32,343 nt of DNA from Pseudomonadota bacterium. GTDB lineage: Bacteria; Desulfobacterota; Binatia; Binatales; Binataceae. Shown piece after piece: positions 7,318-15,504 of the stretch. The notes under the pieces were generated by a model that did no database searches, was not told where the DNA came from, and was given only the letters and a program-made list of their open reading frames with translations. The DNA is taken from assembly GCA_021324855.1 (NCBI GenBank), contig JAJPIG010000006.1, forward strand, positions 1-32,343. The letters run 5' to 3'. Numbering within the stretch: position 1 is the first letter of the stretch; every line of letters begins with the position of its first letter. The translations under genes were made by a program, and so were the position numbers.

Positions 7318-8574
7318 CTTGATACGACGTGTCGGAGCGGCGCGCTCCGCATGCGCCAGTCCGCGCGTGATTGCATCCTCGCCGAAACGACGGGTGACCT
7401 CGTCGAGCGCGCGATTGAGGCGGCTCCTGCGTCCGGCCTCGCGAAGCGCCGCGGGATCGAAGAGTCTGATTTGCCGCGTATCGGCGCGTTCCAGGTTATG
7501 GACCTGCACACCCGCCAGCCGCACCTTGTCCGGCGTCTTCACCCGTTCGATTAGTTGAATCGCGATCCTGGTGATCGCAGCGCCATCGTCGGTCGCCGAA
7601 TCGGTCGACATGCTCCGCGTCAGAAGCGGATAGCGTCCGCCGCCGAGCGGACGCGCGAGCTTGAGCTTGAGCGTGATGGTCCGCGCCCGCACGCCGTCGG
7701 CGCGAAGCCGGCGCGCCAGCGCCTCGCCGTGGGCGATCAGCACGCGGCGCAGCTCGAGCGAGTCGAGCGCCTGATCGTGCTCGAAAGTCGATTCCTCGCC
7801 ATACGATTTCCGTTCCCAATCGCCGATCACCGGGCGCGGGTCGCGTCCGTTGGCGAGTTCGTGGAGATGCGCGCCGAAGCTGCCGAAGCGGCTTCGAAGC
7901 CGCGCCGGATCGAAGCGCGCGAGGTCGCCGATCGTCCTGATGCCGGCCTCGTTGAGCCGCGCCAGCGTCACGCGTCCGACGCCCCACAACCGTTCGACCG
8001 GCAGCGGGTGCAGGAAGTCGAGCACATGCTCGGGGCCAAGCACGAGCAGGCCGTCTGGCTTCGACATGTCGGTCAGGATCTTGGCCGCCATCTTGATCGG
8101 CGCGACGCCGACCGAAACCGTAAGGCCGGTCGCTTCGCGCACCCGGCGTTTGAGCGCGCGCGCCACTTCGATCGGCGGCCCGAGCAGACGCTGCGTACCG
8201 GTCAAATCGAGAAACGCTTCATCGAGCGAGAGCGGTTCGATCACCGGGCTGAACTGCTCGAAGACCGCGCGGACCGCGCGCGACATCTCGGCGTAGCGGC
8301 TCATCCGGCCGCCGACGAAAATTGCATCCGGGCAGAGCTTCTTCGCCTGCGCCGTCGGCATCGCGGAATGAACGCCGAACCGCCGCGCCTCGTAAGAGGC
8401 GGAAGTCACGACGCCGCGCATGCTGTTGCCGCCGACGATCACCGGCTTGCCGGCCAGTTCCGGATTATCCAGCACTTCGACCGACGCGTAGAACGCGTCC
8501 ATGTCCGCGTGGGCGATGACGCGCGGCCATCCGGCAGCCGCGTCGTCATTTGCGCTCGTGCGCGACGGATTCAT
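7315..8574 (-). CDS. dinB: DNA polymerase IV (Y-family translesion polymerase)
   Basis: About 419 residues. Error-prone bypass of damaged template bases. Catalytic acidic residues are intact: the DMDAFYASVE block near the N-terminus and SLDEAFLD about 95 residues later. The helix-hairpin-helix region (LWGVGRVTLARLNEAGIRTIGDLA) and little-finger domain (KSYGEESTFEHD) follow. QIRLF near residue 373 resembles a beta-clamp-binding motif, then a basic tail of about 45 residues. The usual APNKFLAKIASD block reads APIKMAAKILTD. The start is either ATG 8574 or TTG 8580; GGAGG is 8 nt from the TTG and 14 nt from the ATG. The gene lies about 45 nt after hemG on the same strand, so read-through from the haem operon is likely. 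No LexA box is obvious. Confidence 0.94.
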   Translation of the reverse strand: MNPSRTSANDDAAAGWPRVIAHADMDAFYASVEVLDNPELAGKPVIVGGNSMRGVVTSASYEARRFGVHSAMPTAQAKKLCPDAIFVGGRMSRYAEMSRAVRAVFEQFSPVIEPLSLDEAFLDLTGTQRLLGPPIEVARALKRRVREATGLTVSVGVAPIKMAAKILTDMSKPDGLLVLGPEHVLDFLHPLPVERLWGVGRVTLARLNEAGIRTIGDLARFDPARLRSRFGSFGAHLHELANGRDPRPVIGDWERKSYGEESTFEHDQALDSLELRRVLIAHGEALARRLRADGVRARTITLKLKLARPLGGGRYPLLTRSMSTDSATDDGAAITRIAIQLIERVKTPDKVRLAGVQVHNLERADTRQIRLFDPAALREAGRRSRLNRALDEVTRRFGEDAITRGLAHAERAAPTRRIK

Positions 8575-8619
8575 CGGCAATGCCCCGGCCTCCGAAACCC
8601 GCCGGGGCAGCGATCAATG

Positions 8620-10032
8620 CTAACCCTCTGACGCGAGCCCTGAGAAGATCGCCTCGGCAGCGAGATTTCCGCTGCGGACGCAATCCGGGATGCCAACGCC
8701 GCGATAAGCAGCCCCTGCGAGTGCGAAGCCCGGCAGCTCCTGCGCCCAACGTTCGATCGCGGCCACGCGCTCGAGGTGGCCAACCTTGTACTGCGGCATC
8801 GAGTCGAGCCATCGCCAGACGTGCGTGAAAAGCGGCGCGGCGCGGATGCCGAGCAGGTCGCGAAGCTCTTCGCGCACCACGTCGATCATCGCGGAGGCTT
8901 CAAGGCGCATGATTTCCGGATTGAGCGCGCCGCCGAGAAATGCGCGCATCAGAATTTTGCCCGAGGGGGCGCGGTTCAAAAACTTGAGACTCGAAAAGCT
9001 GATCGCGATCAACCGGCGGCGCTCGATCGCGGGAATCAGCACGCCGAAGCCGTCTGGAATCTCTCCGGCCGCCGCGGCATCGTAGGCGAGGTTGACCGTC
9101 GCGCTCGAGGCATACTCGATTTCGGCGAGCGCCCGCGACAGCGCCGGCGCGGTTTCACGCAGGATTTTCGCTGCAGCGAAAGCGGGCGCGGCGCAGATGA
9201 CCGCATCGGTCTCGAACGCCCGCCCGTTGCGCGTCGTCACGATCCAACCCGCATCGCGACGCGTGATGCCGGCGACCTCTGCGCCGAAGCTGATCGACTC
9301 GCCGAGGCTCCGTTCGAGCGCATGGACCAGCGTCGCCATTCCATCGCGAAAGCTCAGGAACAGGTTCCAGCGCACGCCGCCCGATCCTCCGGCGGGCTTT
9401 TTCCGAATCATGCGCAGCGCACGGATCAGGCTGCCATGCTCGCGTTCCATTTTTTGAAATCGCGCGAAGCAGGCCTGTATGCTGAGCGTCTCGGGATCGC
9501 CGACGTAGATTCCGCCGGCCAGCGGCTGCACCAGCCGATCGAGCGTCTCCGCGCCGAAGCGGCGGCGGATGAACGCGGCGAGGCTCTCGTCGTTCTCATC
9601 GCGGCGCGCGCGGACCATCGGCTCGGCGAGCATCCGCAGTTTGCCGCGAAGCGAGAACAGCTCGCTGTCGAGAATTGGAATGATCGCCGCAGGCGCGAGC
9701 AGGCTGAAGCCGCGCGGAATTTCGACCAGCTTGCCGCGATGGACGACGAAGGCGCGCCGATGAGCTTCGAGCGTTCCGACGATTTCGGGTTCGAGGCCAA
9801 GGCGGCCCGCCAGATCGAGCGCGTCGGTCTTGTCGGAAATAAGCGAATCAGCGCCGGCTTCGATCACAAAGCCGTCGCGCAGGATGGAATGGAGCGCGCC
9901 GCCGACGCGCGAACCCGCCTCTAAAACGATTACTTCGAGCGGCAATTGGCGTACCGCCGCCAGCTCGCGCAGCCGGAACGCGGCGGCCAGGCCGCTGATT
10001 CCACCCCCGACCACTGCCACACGCTGCCGCAT
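8620..10032 (-). CDS. hemG: HemY-type protoporphyrinogen/coproporphyrinogen oxidase (FAD)
   Basis: 470 residues. Oxygen-dependent FAD enzyme that aromatises the porphyrinogen ring: protoporphyrinogen IX in the classical route, coproporphyrinogen III in the coproporphyrin route (then called CgoX/HemY). The N-terminal dinucleotide-binding motif VVGGGISGLAAAFRLREL is followed by VLEAGSRVGG, EAGADSL and the C-terminal FAD-closing block GFALAGAAYRGVGIPDCVRSG. It belongs to the HemY family, not the short flavodoxin-like E. coli HemG. The start at 10032 puts the glycine-rich motif at residues 8-14, as expected. It follows hemE and hemH by short gaps, so it acts in the same pathway. Confidence 0.93.
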   Translation of the reverse strand: MRQRVAVVGGGISGLAAAFRLRELAAVRQLPLEVIVLEAGSRVGGALHSILRDGFVIEAGADSLISDKTDALDLAGRLGLEPEIVGTLEAHRRAFVVHRGKLVEIPRGFSLLAPAAIIPILDSELFSLRGKLRMLAEPMVRARRDENDESLAAFIRRRFGAETLDRLVQPLAGGIYVGDPETLSIQACFARFQKMEREHGSLIRALRMIRKKPAGGSGGVRWNLFLSFRDGMATLVHALERSLGESISFGAEVAGITRRDAGWIVTTRNGRAFETDAVICAAPAFAAAKILRETAPALSRALAEIEYASSATVNLAYDAAAAGEIPDGFGVLIPAIERRRLIAISFSSLKFLNRAPSGKILMRAFLGGALNPEIMRLEASAMIDVVREELRDLLGIRAAPLFTHVWRWLDSMPQYKVGHLERVAAIERWAQELPGFALAGAAYRGVGIPDCVRSGNLAAEAIFSGLASEG

Positions 10033-10046
10033 CGAGGCTTGAGATA

Positions 10047-10979
10047 TCAGCCGCCGATCGCACCCTCAAGATGGCGCTGGATGCGGGCGGCCATCATCCT
10101 GATGAACGCCGGATGGTCGCCGACGGTCGCCGCGCGGAGCATTCGGATGTCGGCGGAACGCGCCACCGCAGCCGCCTCGATGTCGAGATCGTAGAGCACC
10201 TCGACGTGATCGCAGAGAAATCCCAGCGGCATCACGATCGCGTCGCGCGCGCGGCTCGCGCGGAGCGCGTCGCGGATGTCGGGTTCGAGCCATGGATCGC
10301 GAGGCGCCCCGCTCCGGCTCTGAAACGCAAGCGTCCAGTTTTCGATCCCGAGCGCCTCCGCGATGCGCCGCGCAGCGTTGGTGAACTGCTCGACGTACGG
10401 GCTCGCCGAGGCCATCGCGACTGGGATGCTGTGCGCGGTGAAGATCAATTGCGCGGCGCGGCGCGCCTCGGTCGTGAGCGACCGCGCCGCTTCATCGATT
10501 CGCGCCGCGGCGGCCTCGACGAATTGCGGATCATCGGACCAGGGCGCGACGTACTCGACCTCGGGAGCAGATGCACCAAGTTGCGCGCGCGCCTCCGCGA
10601 CGTTGAGCTGGTAGCGATCCCAGCTCGCCTCGCATTGGAAAGGCGACATGATGAAGCCGAGCACGCGTCGGGCGCCGCGCGCGCTGAGCGCGGCTAACGT
10701 ATCGACGATTAGCGGCGGCGAGTTGCGCAATCCGACCGCGACGGGTCGCGCGATCCCGATGCGAGCAAGCTCGCGCTCGAGCGCGGCGGCCTGGCGGAGC
10801 GTCAGTTCGTTGTAGGGCGAGCGTCCGCCGATTCGTTCGTAATGCGCGGCGACCTCCTCGAGGCGGCCGGGATCTGCGGCGCGGCCGCGCAGGACCTTTT
10901 CGAGAAACGGACGAATTTCCGCAGGCCGGGTCGGACCCCCGAACCCGATCAGCATCACGGCGTCGAACGATCGCGGCAT
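10047..10979 (-). CDS. hemH: Ferrochelatase (possibly coproporphyrin-type, CpfC-like)
   Basis: 310 residues. Inserts Fe2+ into a porphyrin. The catalytic histidine is His183 in FTAHSIP and the acidic partner is Glu260 in CDHVEVLYDLD. These blocks resemble the Bacillus enzyme (SAHSLP, DHLEVLYDND) more than E. coli HemH, which raises the possibility that the substrate is coproporphyrin III. VGLRNSPPLI stands at the usual GMRY/GNRN position. The family blocks LIGFGGP, GGRSPYNELT and FQSRSG are present. The short ribosome site AAGGAG lies 2 nt before the ATG, and the gene starts 6 nt after the hemE stop, suggesting translational coupling. Ferrochelatase identity is firm; substrate class is inference. 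Confidence 0.93.
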   Translation of the reverse strand: MPRSFDAVMLIGFGGPTRPAEIRPFLEKVLRGRAADPGRLEEVAAHYERIGGRSPYNELTLRQAAALERELARIGIARPVAVGLRNSPPLIVDTLAALSARGARRVLGFIMSPFQCEASWDRYQLNVAEARAQLGASAPEVEYVAPWSDDPQFVEAAAARIDEAARSLTTEARRAAQLIFTAHSIPVAMASASPYVEQFTNAARRIAEALGIENWTLAFQSRSGAPRDPWLEPDIRDALRASRARDAIVMPLGFLCDHVEVLYDLDIEAAAVARSADIRMLRAATVGDHPAFIRMMAARIQRHLEGAIGG

Positions 10980-10985
10980 TGCTCC

Positions 10986-12041
10986 TTACCGCCGGCTCAT
11001 TTCGTGAACCATCTCGACCATCGCGATCACGTTGTCGACGGGAGTTTGCGGCAGGATGCCGTGGCCGAGATTGAAGATGTGGCCGGGACGGCCGCCGGCG
11101 CGATCGAGAATCGCGCGGACCTGGCGCCGGAGTTCGTCACGATCCGCGAGCAAGACCATTGGATCGAGATTGCCCTGGATGCCGACCTCGGGTCCGAGCC
11201 GATCCCAGGCGTCGCGCAGGTCAACGCGCCAATCGAGCCCGATGATGTCGCCGCCCGCCTCGCGCATCGCTTCGATCAACCCCGCCGTGCCGGTGCCGAA
11301 ATGAATCGCCGGGACGCGGCCCTTGATGGACGCGAGGGCGGCGCGCGTATGCGGCATCACGAAGCGGCGATAATCGGCCGGCGCGAGCGCGCCCACCCAG
11401 CTATCGAAGAGTTGAATTAGATCGGCGCCCGCCGCGGCCTGCATCGCAAGGTAGTCGGCGGTAATGCGCGCCAGCGCCGTCATCAAGCGATCCCAGGCCG
11501 CGGGCTCGCGATACATCAGCGACTTTGTGTATCGGAAATCGCGCGATGCGCCGCCCTCGATCAGATACGACGCGAGCGTGAACGGAGCGCCGGCGAACCC
11601 GATGATCGGGCAGGCGGGCAGCTCGCGGCGGACGAGCCGAATCGAGTCGCTGACGAAGCCGAGCGACGCGGCGGCGTCGACCGGCGCAAGACTATCGAGG
11701 TCGGCGCCGGTGCGGATCGGCCGCGCGATTGCGGGACCATCGCCAGCCTCGTAGCTCAGGCCGACGTTCATCGGAATCAGCGGCAGCAGGATGTCGGCGA
11801 AGATTATTGCGGCGTCGACGCCGAGCCGTTTTACGGCGGTGACGGTTACCTCGGCGGCGAGCTCGGGATTGGTGCACAGCGCGAGGAAGCCATGGCGCTC
11901 GCGTATCGCGCGATACTCCGGCATGTAGCGCCCCGCCTGCCGCATGAGCCAGACGGGAGTATACGGCGCCGGCTCGCGGCGACAGGCCCTGAGGATCGGA
12001 TGATCGCCGAGCCTCGCACTCGCGCTGTCAACAATCGACAA
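10986..12041 (-). CDS. hemE: Uroporphyrinogen decarboxylase
   Basis: 351 residues. Removes four acetate carboxyls from uroporphyrinogen III to give coproporphyrinogen III (cytoplasm). Family signatures are clear: PVWLMRQAGRYMPEYR (residues 29-44), the active-site region FADILLP, GFAGAPFTLASYLIEGG, HFGTG, GNLDP and FNLGHGILP. The only usable start is TTG at 12041, four bases after the stop of the upstream metE-like gene, with no good ribosome site of its own. It therefore probably depends on translational coupling. Length matches the family (about 340-355). First haem gene of the run hemE-hemH-hemG. Confidence 0.96.
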   Translation of the reverse strand: MSIVDSASARLGDHPILRACRREPAPYTPVWLMRQAGRYMPEYRAIRERHGFLALCTNPELAAEVTVTAVKRLGVDAAIIFADILLPLIPMNVGLSYEAGDGPAIARPIRTGADLDSLAPVDAAASLGFVSDSIRLVRRELPACPIIGFAGAPFTLASYLIEGGASRDFRYTKSLMYREPAAWDRLMTALARITADYLAMQAAAGADLIQLFDSWVGALAPADYRRFVMPHTRAALASIKGRVPAIHFGTGTAGLIEAMREAGGDIIGLDWRVDLRDAWDRLGPEVGIQGNLDPMVLLADRDELRRQVRAILDRAGGRPGHIFNLGHGILPQTPVDNVIAMVEMVHEMSRR

Positions 12042-12045
12042 GCGA

Positions 12046-13176
12046 TCAGGAACCCCAGACCTCGCGCGCGACGTCGATCACGAGGCGGAGTTTGGCCTCC
12101 TGGATTTCACCCGGAATCGGATTGCCGGCGTAAGCGCTTGCAAAGCCGCATTGCGGGCTCAGCGCGAGTTGATCGAGCGGACAATACCTCGCGGCCTCAT
12201 CGATGCGCCGCCTGATTTCATCCTTGGTCTCGAGCTCGGGAAACTTGGTCGAAACCAAACCCAGTACGACGGTCTTGTTCTTCGGTACCAGGCGCAGCGG
12301 CTCGAAGTTACCGGCGCGCGGCGTGTCGTATTCGAGGAAGTACGAGTCGACATCGATGCGATTGAAGAGCGTGTCGGCGACGATGTCGTAGCCGCCCTCC
12401 GACGACCAATGACCCTGGTTGTTGCCGCGGCAGAGATGCATCGCGAGATGCATCGCGGCGGGCCGTCCCGCAAAGCATCGATTCATGACCGCCGGATAGG
12501 TTTCCAGCAACAGCTTGCGCCAGTCCTCGCGCCGCTGTGCCATCAGGGCGCGCGCATGCGGGTCGGTCAGGCAGGGCAGCGTCGTCTCATCGATCTGCAC
12601 GTAACGGCATCCGGCTTCGCCGAGCGCCTTAAGCTCCTTCTGGAACGCATCGATAATATCATCCCAGAAGCGATCCAGATCGGGATAAACCTGCGTGCTG
12701 ATGTTTGCGCGGCCGGCGCGGCAATGAATATGCGTCGGCGACGGCAGCGTGATCTTCACCATCCGGTCGGTGAGCGAGCTCAGGAATTTGAAATCGCCGA
12801 CGTGGACCGGACTTCGCCATTGCAGCCGATCGCTGACCTTGATGTTGAGCATCGGAATCCGATGGCCCTTGCGATCGACGAAGAACCAGTCGCTCGGCGT
12901 TTCGAAATCATACTGCAGGCCGCCCAAGCCCTGGATGTAGAACGCGCTGAAGAAGGTTTCGCGGCGAAATTCGCCGTCGGTGATCGATTGCAGGCCGAGC
13001 CGCTCCTGAAACGCGACGATGTCGCGAATCGCGCGGTCCTCAATTTCATGCAGGTCCGCGGCTTTGATTTTACCGGCCTTGAGATCCTCGCGCGCCGCCA
13101 GCAATTCCGGCGGGCGCAAAAAGCTGCCGACCTGCTCGGCGCGAAACGGCGGATTATGGGGCGCTGCGCTGGCCAT
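12046..13176 (-). CDS. MetE-like (cobalamin-independent methionine synthase II family) methyltransferase
   Basis: 376 residues from ATG 13176, which has a GGGAGG ribosome site about 5 nt upstream; the longer open frame to 13320 lacks one. The protein matches the C-terminal barrel of MetE and the YxjG/YxjH group, i.e. zinc-dependent thiol methyl- or alkyltransferases. RAEQVGSFLRP opens the domain. Likely zinc ligands are His247 and Cys249 (MHLCRGNN) and Cys343 (SPQCGFAS); Asp196 (QIDET) also fits. It has no N-terminal MetE half, so it is not a full methionine synthase. Relatives act on homocysteine or coenzyme-M-type thiols; the substrate here is unknown. It lies 4 nt upstream of hemE and leads the operon. 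Confidence 0.82.
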   Translation of the reverse strand: MASAAPHNPPFRAEQVGSFLRPPELLAAREDLKAGKIKAADLHEIEDRAIRDIVAFQERLGLQSITDGEFRRETFFSAFYIQGLGGLQYDFETPSDWFFVDRKGHRIPMLNIKVSDRLQWRSPVHVGDFKFLSSLTDRMVKITLPSPTHIHCRAGRANISTQVYPDLDRFWDDIIDAFQKELKALGEAGCRYVQIDETTLPCLTDPHARALMAQRREDWRKLLLETYPAVMNRCFAGRPAAMHLAMHLCRGNNQGHWSSEGGYDIVADTLFNRIDVDSYFLEYDTPRAGNFEPLRLVPKNKTVVLGLVSTKFPELETKDEIRRRIDEAARYCPLDQLALSPQCGFASAYAGNPIPGEIQEAKLRLVIDVAREVWGS

Positions 13177-13331
13177 CGTAAACCTCCCGACCCGGGCATC
13201 GCCCGAGAAACATTCAGCACGAATACCGAGTAAGTCTAGTCCGTGGCCTCCCGGATTGAAAAGCATCGCCCGGCGCGGACCCGATCGCAGGGATCGCACC
13301 GGACGTACCAAATCTGGCATTGTGGATCGAA

Positions 13332-13664
13332 ATGAAATATCGGGACGCGATTGCGATCGGCACGCTTGGCTGGATGCTGATGGTCCCGCCCGGACATCTG
13401 CCGCCGCGGCACGCGCATCGCGACAAGCACGCCGTGATGGTTCCGGACGCGACCGCGCCGCTCAACGGATGGTACCCGGTCGAGACGTTCTCGACCGAGA
13501 TGCTGTGCCGCCATGCGCTCGGAGAGCTGGGCGGACCGTCGCCCGGCCGCGACGCCTTTGTGACGCGCTATCACGATCCGCGCGAGCGCAAGTTCATGGT
13601 CCGGGCGCTGTCGATGGGCCAGTGCATCGCGTCCGACGATCCGCGGGTCAAAGACGTGCGATGA
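13332..13664 (+). CDS. Small putative exported/membrane-anchored protein of unknown function
   Basis: 110 residues from ATG 13332; a TTG four codons upstream is also possible. Codon use with G/C third positions looks like a real gene. A short hydrophobic N-terminus (DAIAIGTLGWMLMVPP) suggests an anchor or uncleaved signal. The remaining body has two or three cysteines (MLCRHALG, GQCIASDDPR) and a tryptophan motif (LNGWYPVETF). The pattern of LMVPP near the start, then W..., C... and a terminal CIASDDPR resembles small proteins I have seen in related lineages, but I cannot name the family. It is divergent from the metE-like operon across 155 nt and lies upstream of the exported methyltransferase. 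Confidence 0.6.
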   Translation: MKYRDAIAIGTLGWMLMVPPGHLPPRHAHRDKHAVMVPDATAPLNGWYPVETFSTEMLCRHALGELGGPSPGRDAFVTRYHDPRERKFMVRALSMGQCIASDDPRVKDVR

Positions 13665-13768
13665 CATTCGGCGCATCGGGTGGCATGGTAGGAATCTCGG
13701 AATTGTAGCATCTTCGTTTCGGCAATCAGGCGACAGCCCGAGCCGACCCATCCCGGAGGAGACTTTCA

Positions 13769-14572
13769 ATGAAAAAACCACGGCTGGCGATTCCGGTTAC
13801 GATCGCGATCGTTGCTGCGATGCTTGCGGCTACGCTCACGCCGACGCGCGCTCAAGACGGCGGAGCGGAGATGAAGGAAGCGGCGCCGATTCCCGAAGCG
13901 TCGATTCCGTCCTACATCATAGCGGCCGTGAACTCGCCTGCGCGGCCGGCTGCGGACAAGGCGCTCGACGCGGGCCGCAAGCCAGCCCAGATGCTTGCCT
14001 TCTTCGGCATAAAGCCCGGGATGAAGGTGGTCGACCTGTCGGCCGGGGGCGGCTACACGACCGAGCTGCTGTCTCTGGTCGTCGGGCCGGAAGGAAAGGT
14101 CTATTCGCAGAATCCCAACCTGGCGCGATTCGCCAAAATGCTGGCGGCGTGGCATGCGCGCGTAAAGAACCTTTCTAACGTCGTCGCGATCGAAAAACCG
14201 GCCGACGTTCCGAACCTGTTGCCGGTCGGGCCCGATTCGATCGATGCCGCGATCATCAACATGAACTACCACGACCTGGTCCACGCCGGACTTAACATGG
14301 ACCGGATGAACAAGACGATTTTTACCGACCTGAAGAAAGGCGGTGTCTACGGGGTCATCGACAACAGCGCGCAAGCGGGTTCGGGCGCGCGCGACGCGGG
14401 CACACTCCATCGTATCGATGAGAACTTCGTCATCAAGCAGGTCGAAGCGGCGGGATTCAAGCTCGATGCGGCGTCGAGTGCGCTGCGCAATCCAAGGGAC
14501 GATCGCACCTGGCCCATCTTCAAGCATCGCGGCCAGCAGGACCGCTTCATGCTGAAGTTCGTGAAGCCATAG
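13769..14572 (+). CDS. Exported class I SAM-dependent methyltransferase-like protein
   Basis: 267 residues with a good GGAGGAG ribosome site 8 nt before the ATG. Residues 1-28 form a Sec signal peptide (IVAAMLAATLTPTRAQ). The mature part is a Rossmann methyltransferase: motif I VVDLSAGGGYTTELL, then KVYSQNP, DAAIINMNYHDLV and KKGGVYGVID. This is the predicted periplasmic methyltransferase group (COG4798-like), whose substrate is unknown. SAM is not normally present in the periplasm, so these proteins may have another role or a retained domain. Its stop lies 2 nt from that of ribF on the other strand, with no room for a terminator. Confidence 0.8.
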   Translation: MKKPRLAIPVTIAIVAAMLAATLTPTRAQDGGAEMKEAAPIPEASIPSYIIAAVNSPARPAADKALDAGRKPAQMLAFFGIKPGMKVVDLSAGGGYTTELLSLVVGPEGKVYSQNPNLARFAKMLAAWHARVKNLSNVVAIEKPADVPNLLPVGPDSIDAAIINMNYHDLVHAGLNMDRMNKTIFTDLKKGGVYGVIDNSAQAGSGARDAGTLHRIDENFVIKQVEAAGFKLDAASSALRNPRDDRTWPIFKHRGQQDRFMLKFVKP

Positions 14573-14574
14573 AG

Positions 14575-15495
14575 CTAAGCCAGGATTTCGCGGGCGCGTT
14601 TCAGGTCGGCGGCGATCTGTTTCGCCAGCGCCTCACCGGATTCGAACTTGATCTCGCCGCGCAGCCGCTCGACCAGTTCGAGACGGAGGCGCTCGCCGTA
14701 GAGATCGCGGTCGAAATCGAAAATGTGCGCCTCGATCGATCGCGCGGACTCGTTGAAGGTCGGGTTCATCCCGATGTTCGAGACTGATGCCCGTCGCACG
14801 CCGTCAGAAAGCACAACGCGGGTCGCATAGACGCCGTCGGGCGGGATGCATTCGGTTTCGCTCGCGAGGTTGGCGGTCGGAAAGCCGAGCTTGCGGCCGC
14901 GTTCGCGGCCGCGCACTACGGTTCCAGTAAGGAAATGATCGCGGCCCAGCAAGCGCGCCGCGGTCCTGAGATCGCCCGCGGTAATCAGCTCGCGGATTTT
15001 GGTCGAGCTGACTTCGAGGCCATCGGCCCTGATCGGGCCGACGACGAAAGTTTCGAATCCGAACTCGCGGCCCATCGCCACCATCGCATCCGCGTTGCCG
15101 GCGCGCTTATGCCCGAAACTGACACTGTGACCGACGACCACGGCGCGCGCGCCGATTCTGTGCACGAGAAAGTCCTTGACGAAATCGCGGGCGGTCACGC
15201 GGCTCAACTCGAGCGTGAAATCGATCACGATTACGCCGTCGAGACCCGTGTCGCGCAGCAATTCGAGTTTGTCATCGAAGGTTACCAGCGCGGCGGGCGC
15301 GCGATCGGGGAACAGGCGGCGGGCCGGCAGCGGATCGAAGGTCAGAGCGAATGCGGCGCCGCCGGCGGCGCGTGCGCGCTTGATTGCTTCGCCCAGGATC
15401 GCGCGATGGCCAAGGTGCACGCCGTCGAAATTGCCGAGCGCCACCACCGGATAAGGCGGCGGCGCAAACTTATCGAGCTCGCGAATTATCTCCAT
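14575..15495 (-). CDS. ribF: Bifunctional riboflavin kinase / FAD synthetase
   Basis: 306 residues. Makes FMN from riboflavin and FAD from FMN with ATP (cytoplasm). The N-terminal adenylyltransferase domain shows ALGNFDGVHLGHRAIL (residues 19-34), TFDPLP, GHSVSFGHKRAGN and SSTKIRELI. The C-terminal kinase domain shows GRKLGFPTANL, PPDGVYATRV and the NIGMNPTF block. Full length for the family. It starts 9 nt after the cpoB stop, so it is probably the last gene of the tol-pal transcript. No ribosome site stands out at the ATG. Confidence 0.96.
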   Translation of the reverse strand: MEIIRELDKFAPPPYPVVALGNFDGVHLGHRAILGEAIKRARAAGGAAFALTFDPLPARRLFPDRAPAALVTFDDKLELLRDTGLDGVIVIDFTLELSRVTARDFVKDFLVHRIGARAVVVGHSVSFGHKRAGNADAMVAMGREFGFETFVVGPIRADGLEVSSTKIRELITAGDLRTAARLLGRDHFLTGTVVRGRERGRKLGFPTANLASETECIPPDGVYATRVVLSDGVRRASVSNIGMNPTFNESARSIEAHIFDFDRDLYGERLRLELVERLRGEIKFESGEALAKQIAADLKRAREILA

Positions 15496-15504
15496 GCCGG
15501 CGGG

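Noticed and set aside
6681-7511. Minus-strand open frame of about 276 codons crossing the small membrane gene and the end of dinB
   Set aside because: It overlaps dinB in another frame and includes a PLPNPLP-like stretch typical of translated intergenic repeats.
13177-13320. 48-residue N-terminal extension of the metE-like protein
   Set aside because: The extension lacks a ribosome site and family similarity, while ATG 13176 has GGGAGG at good spacing and the domain starts directly after it.
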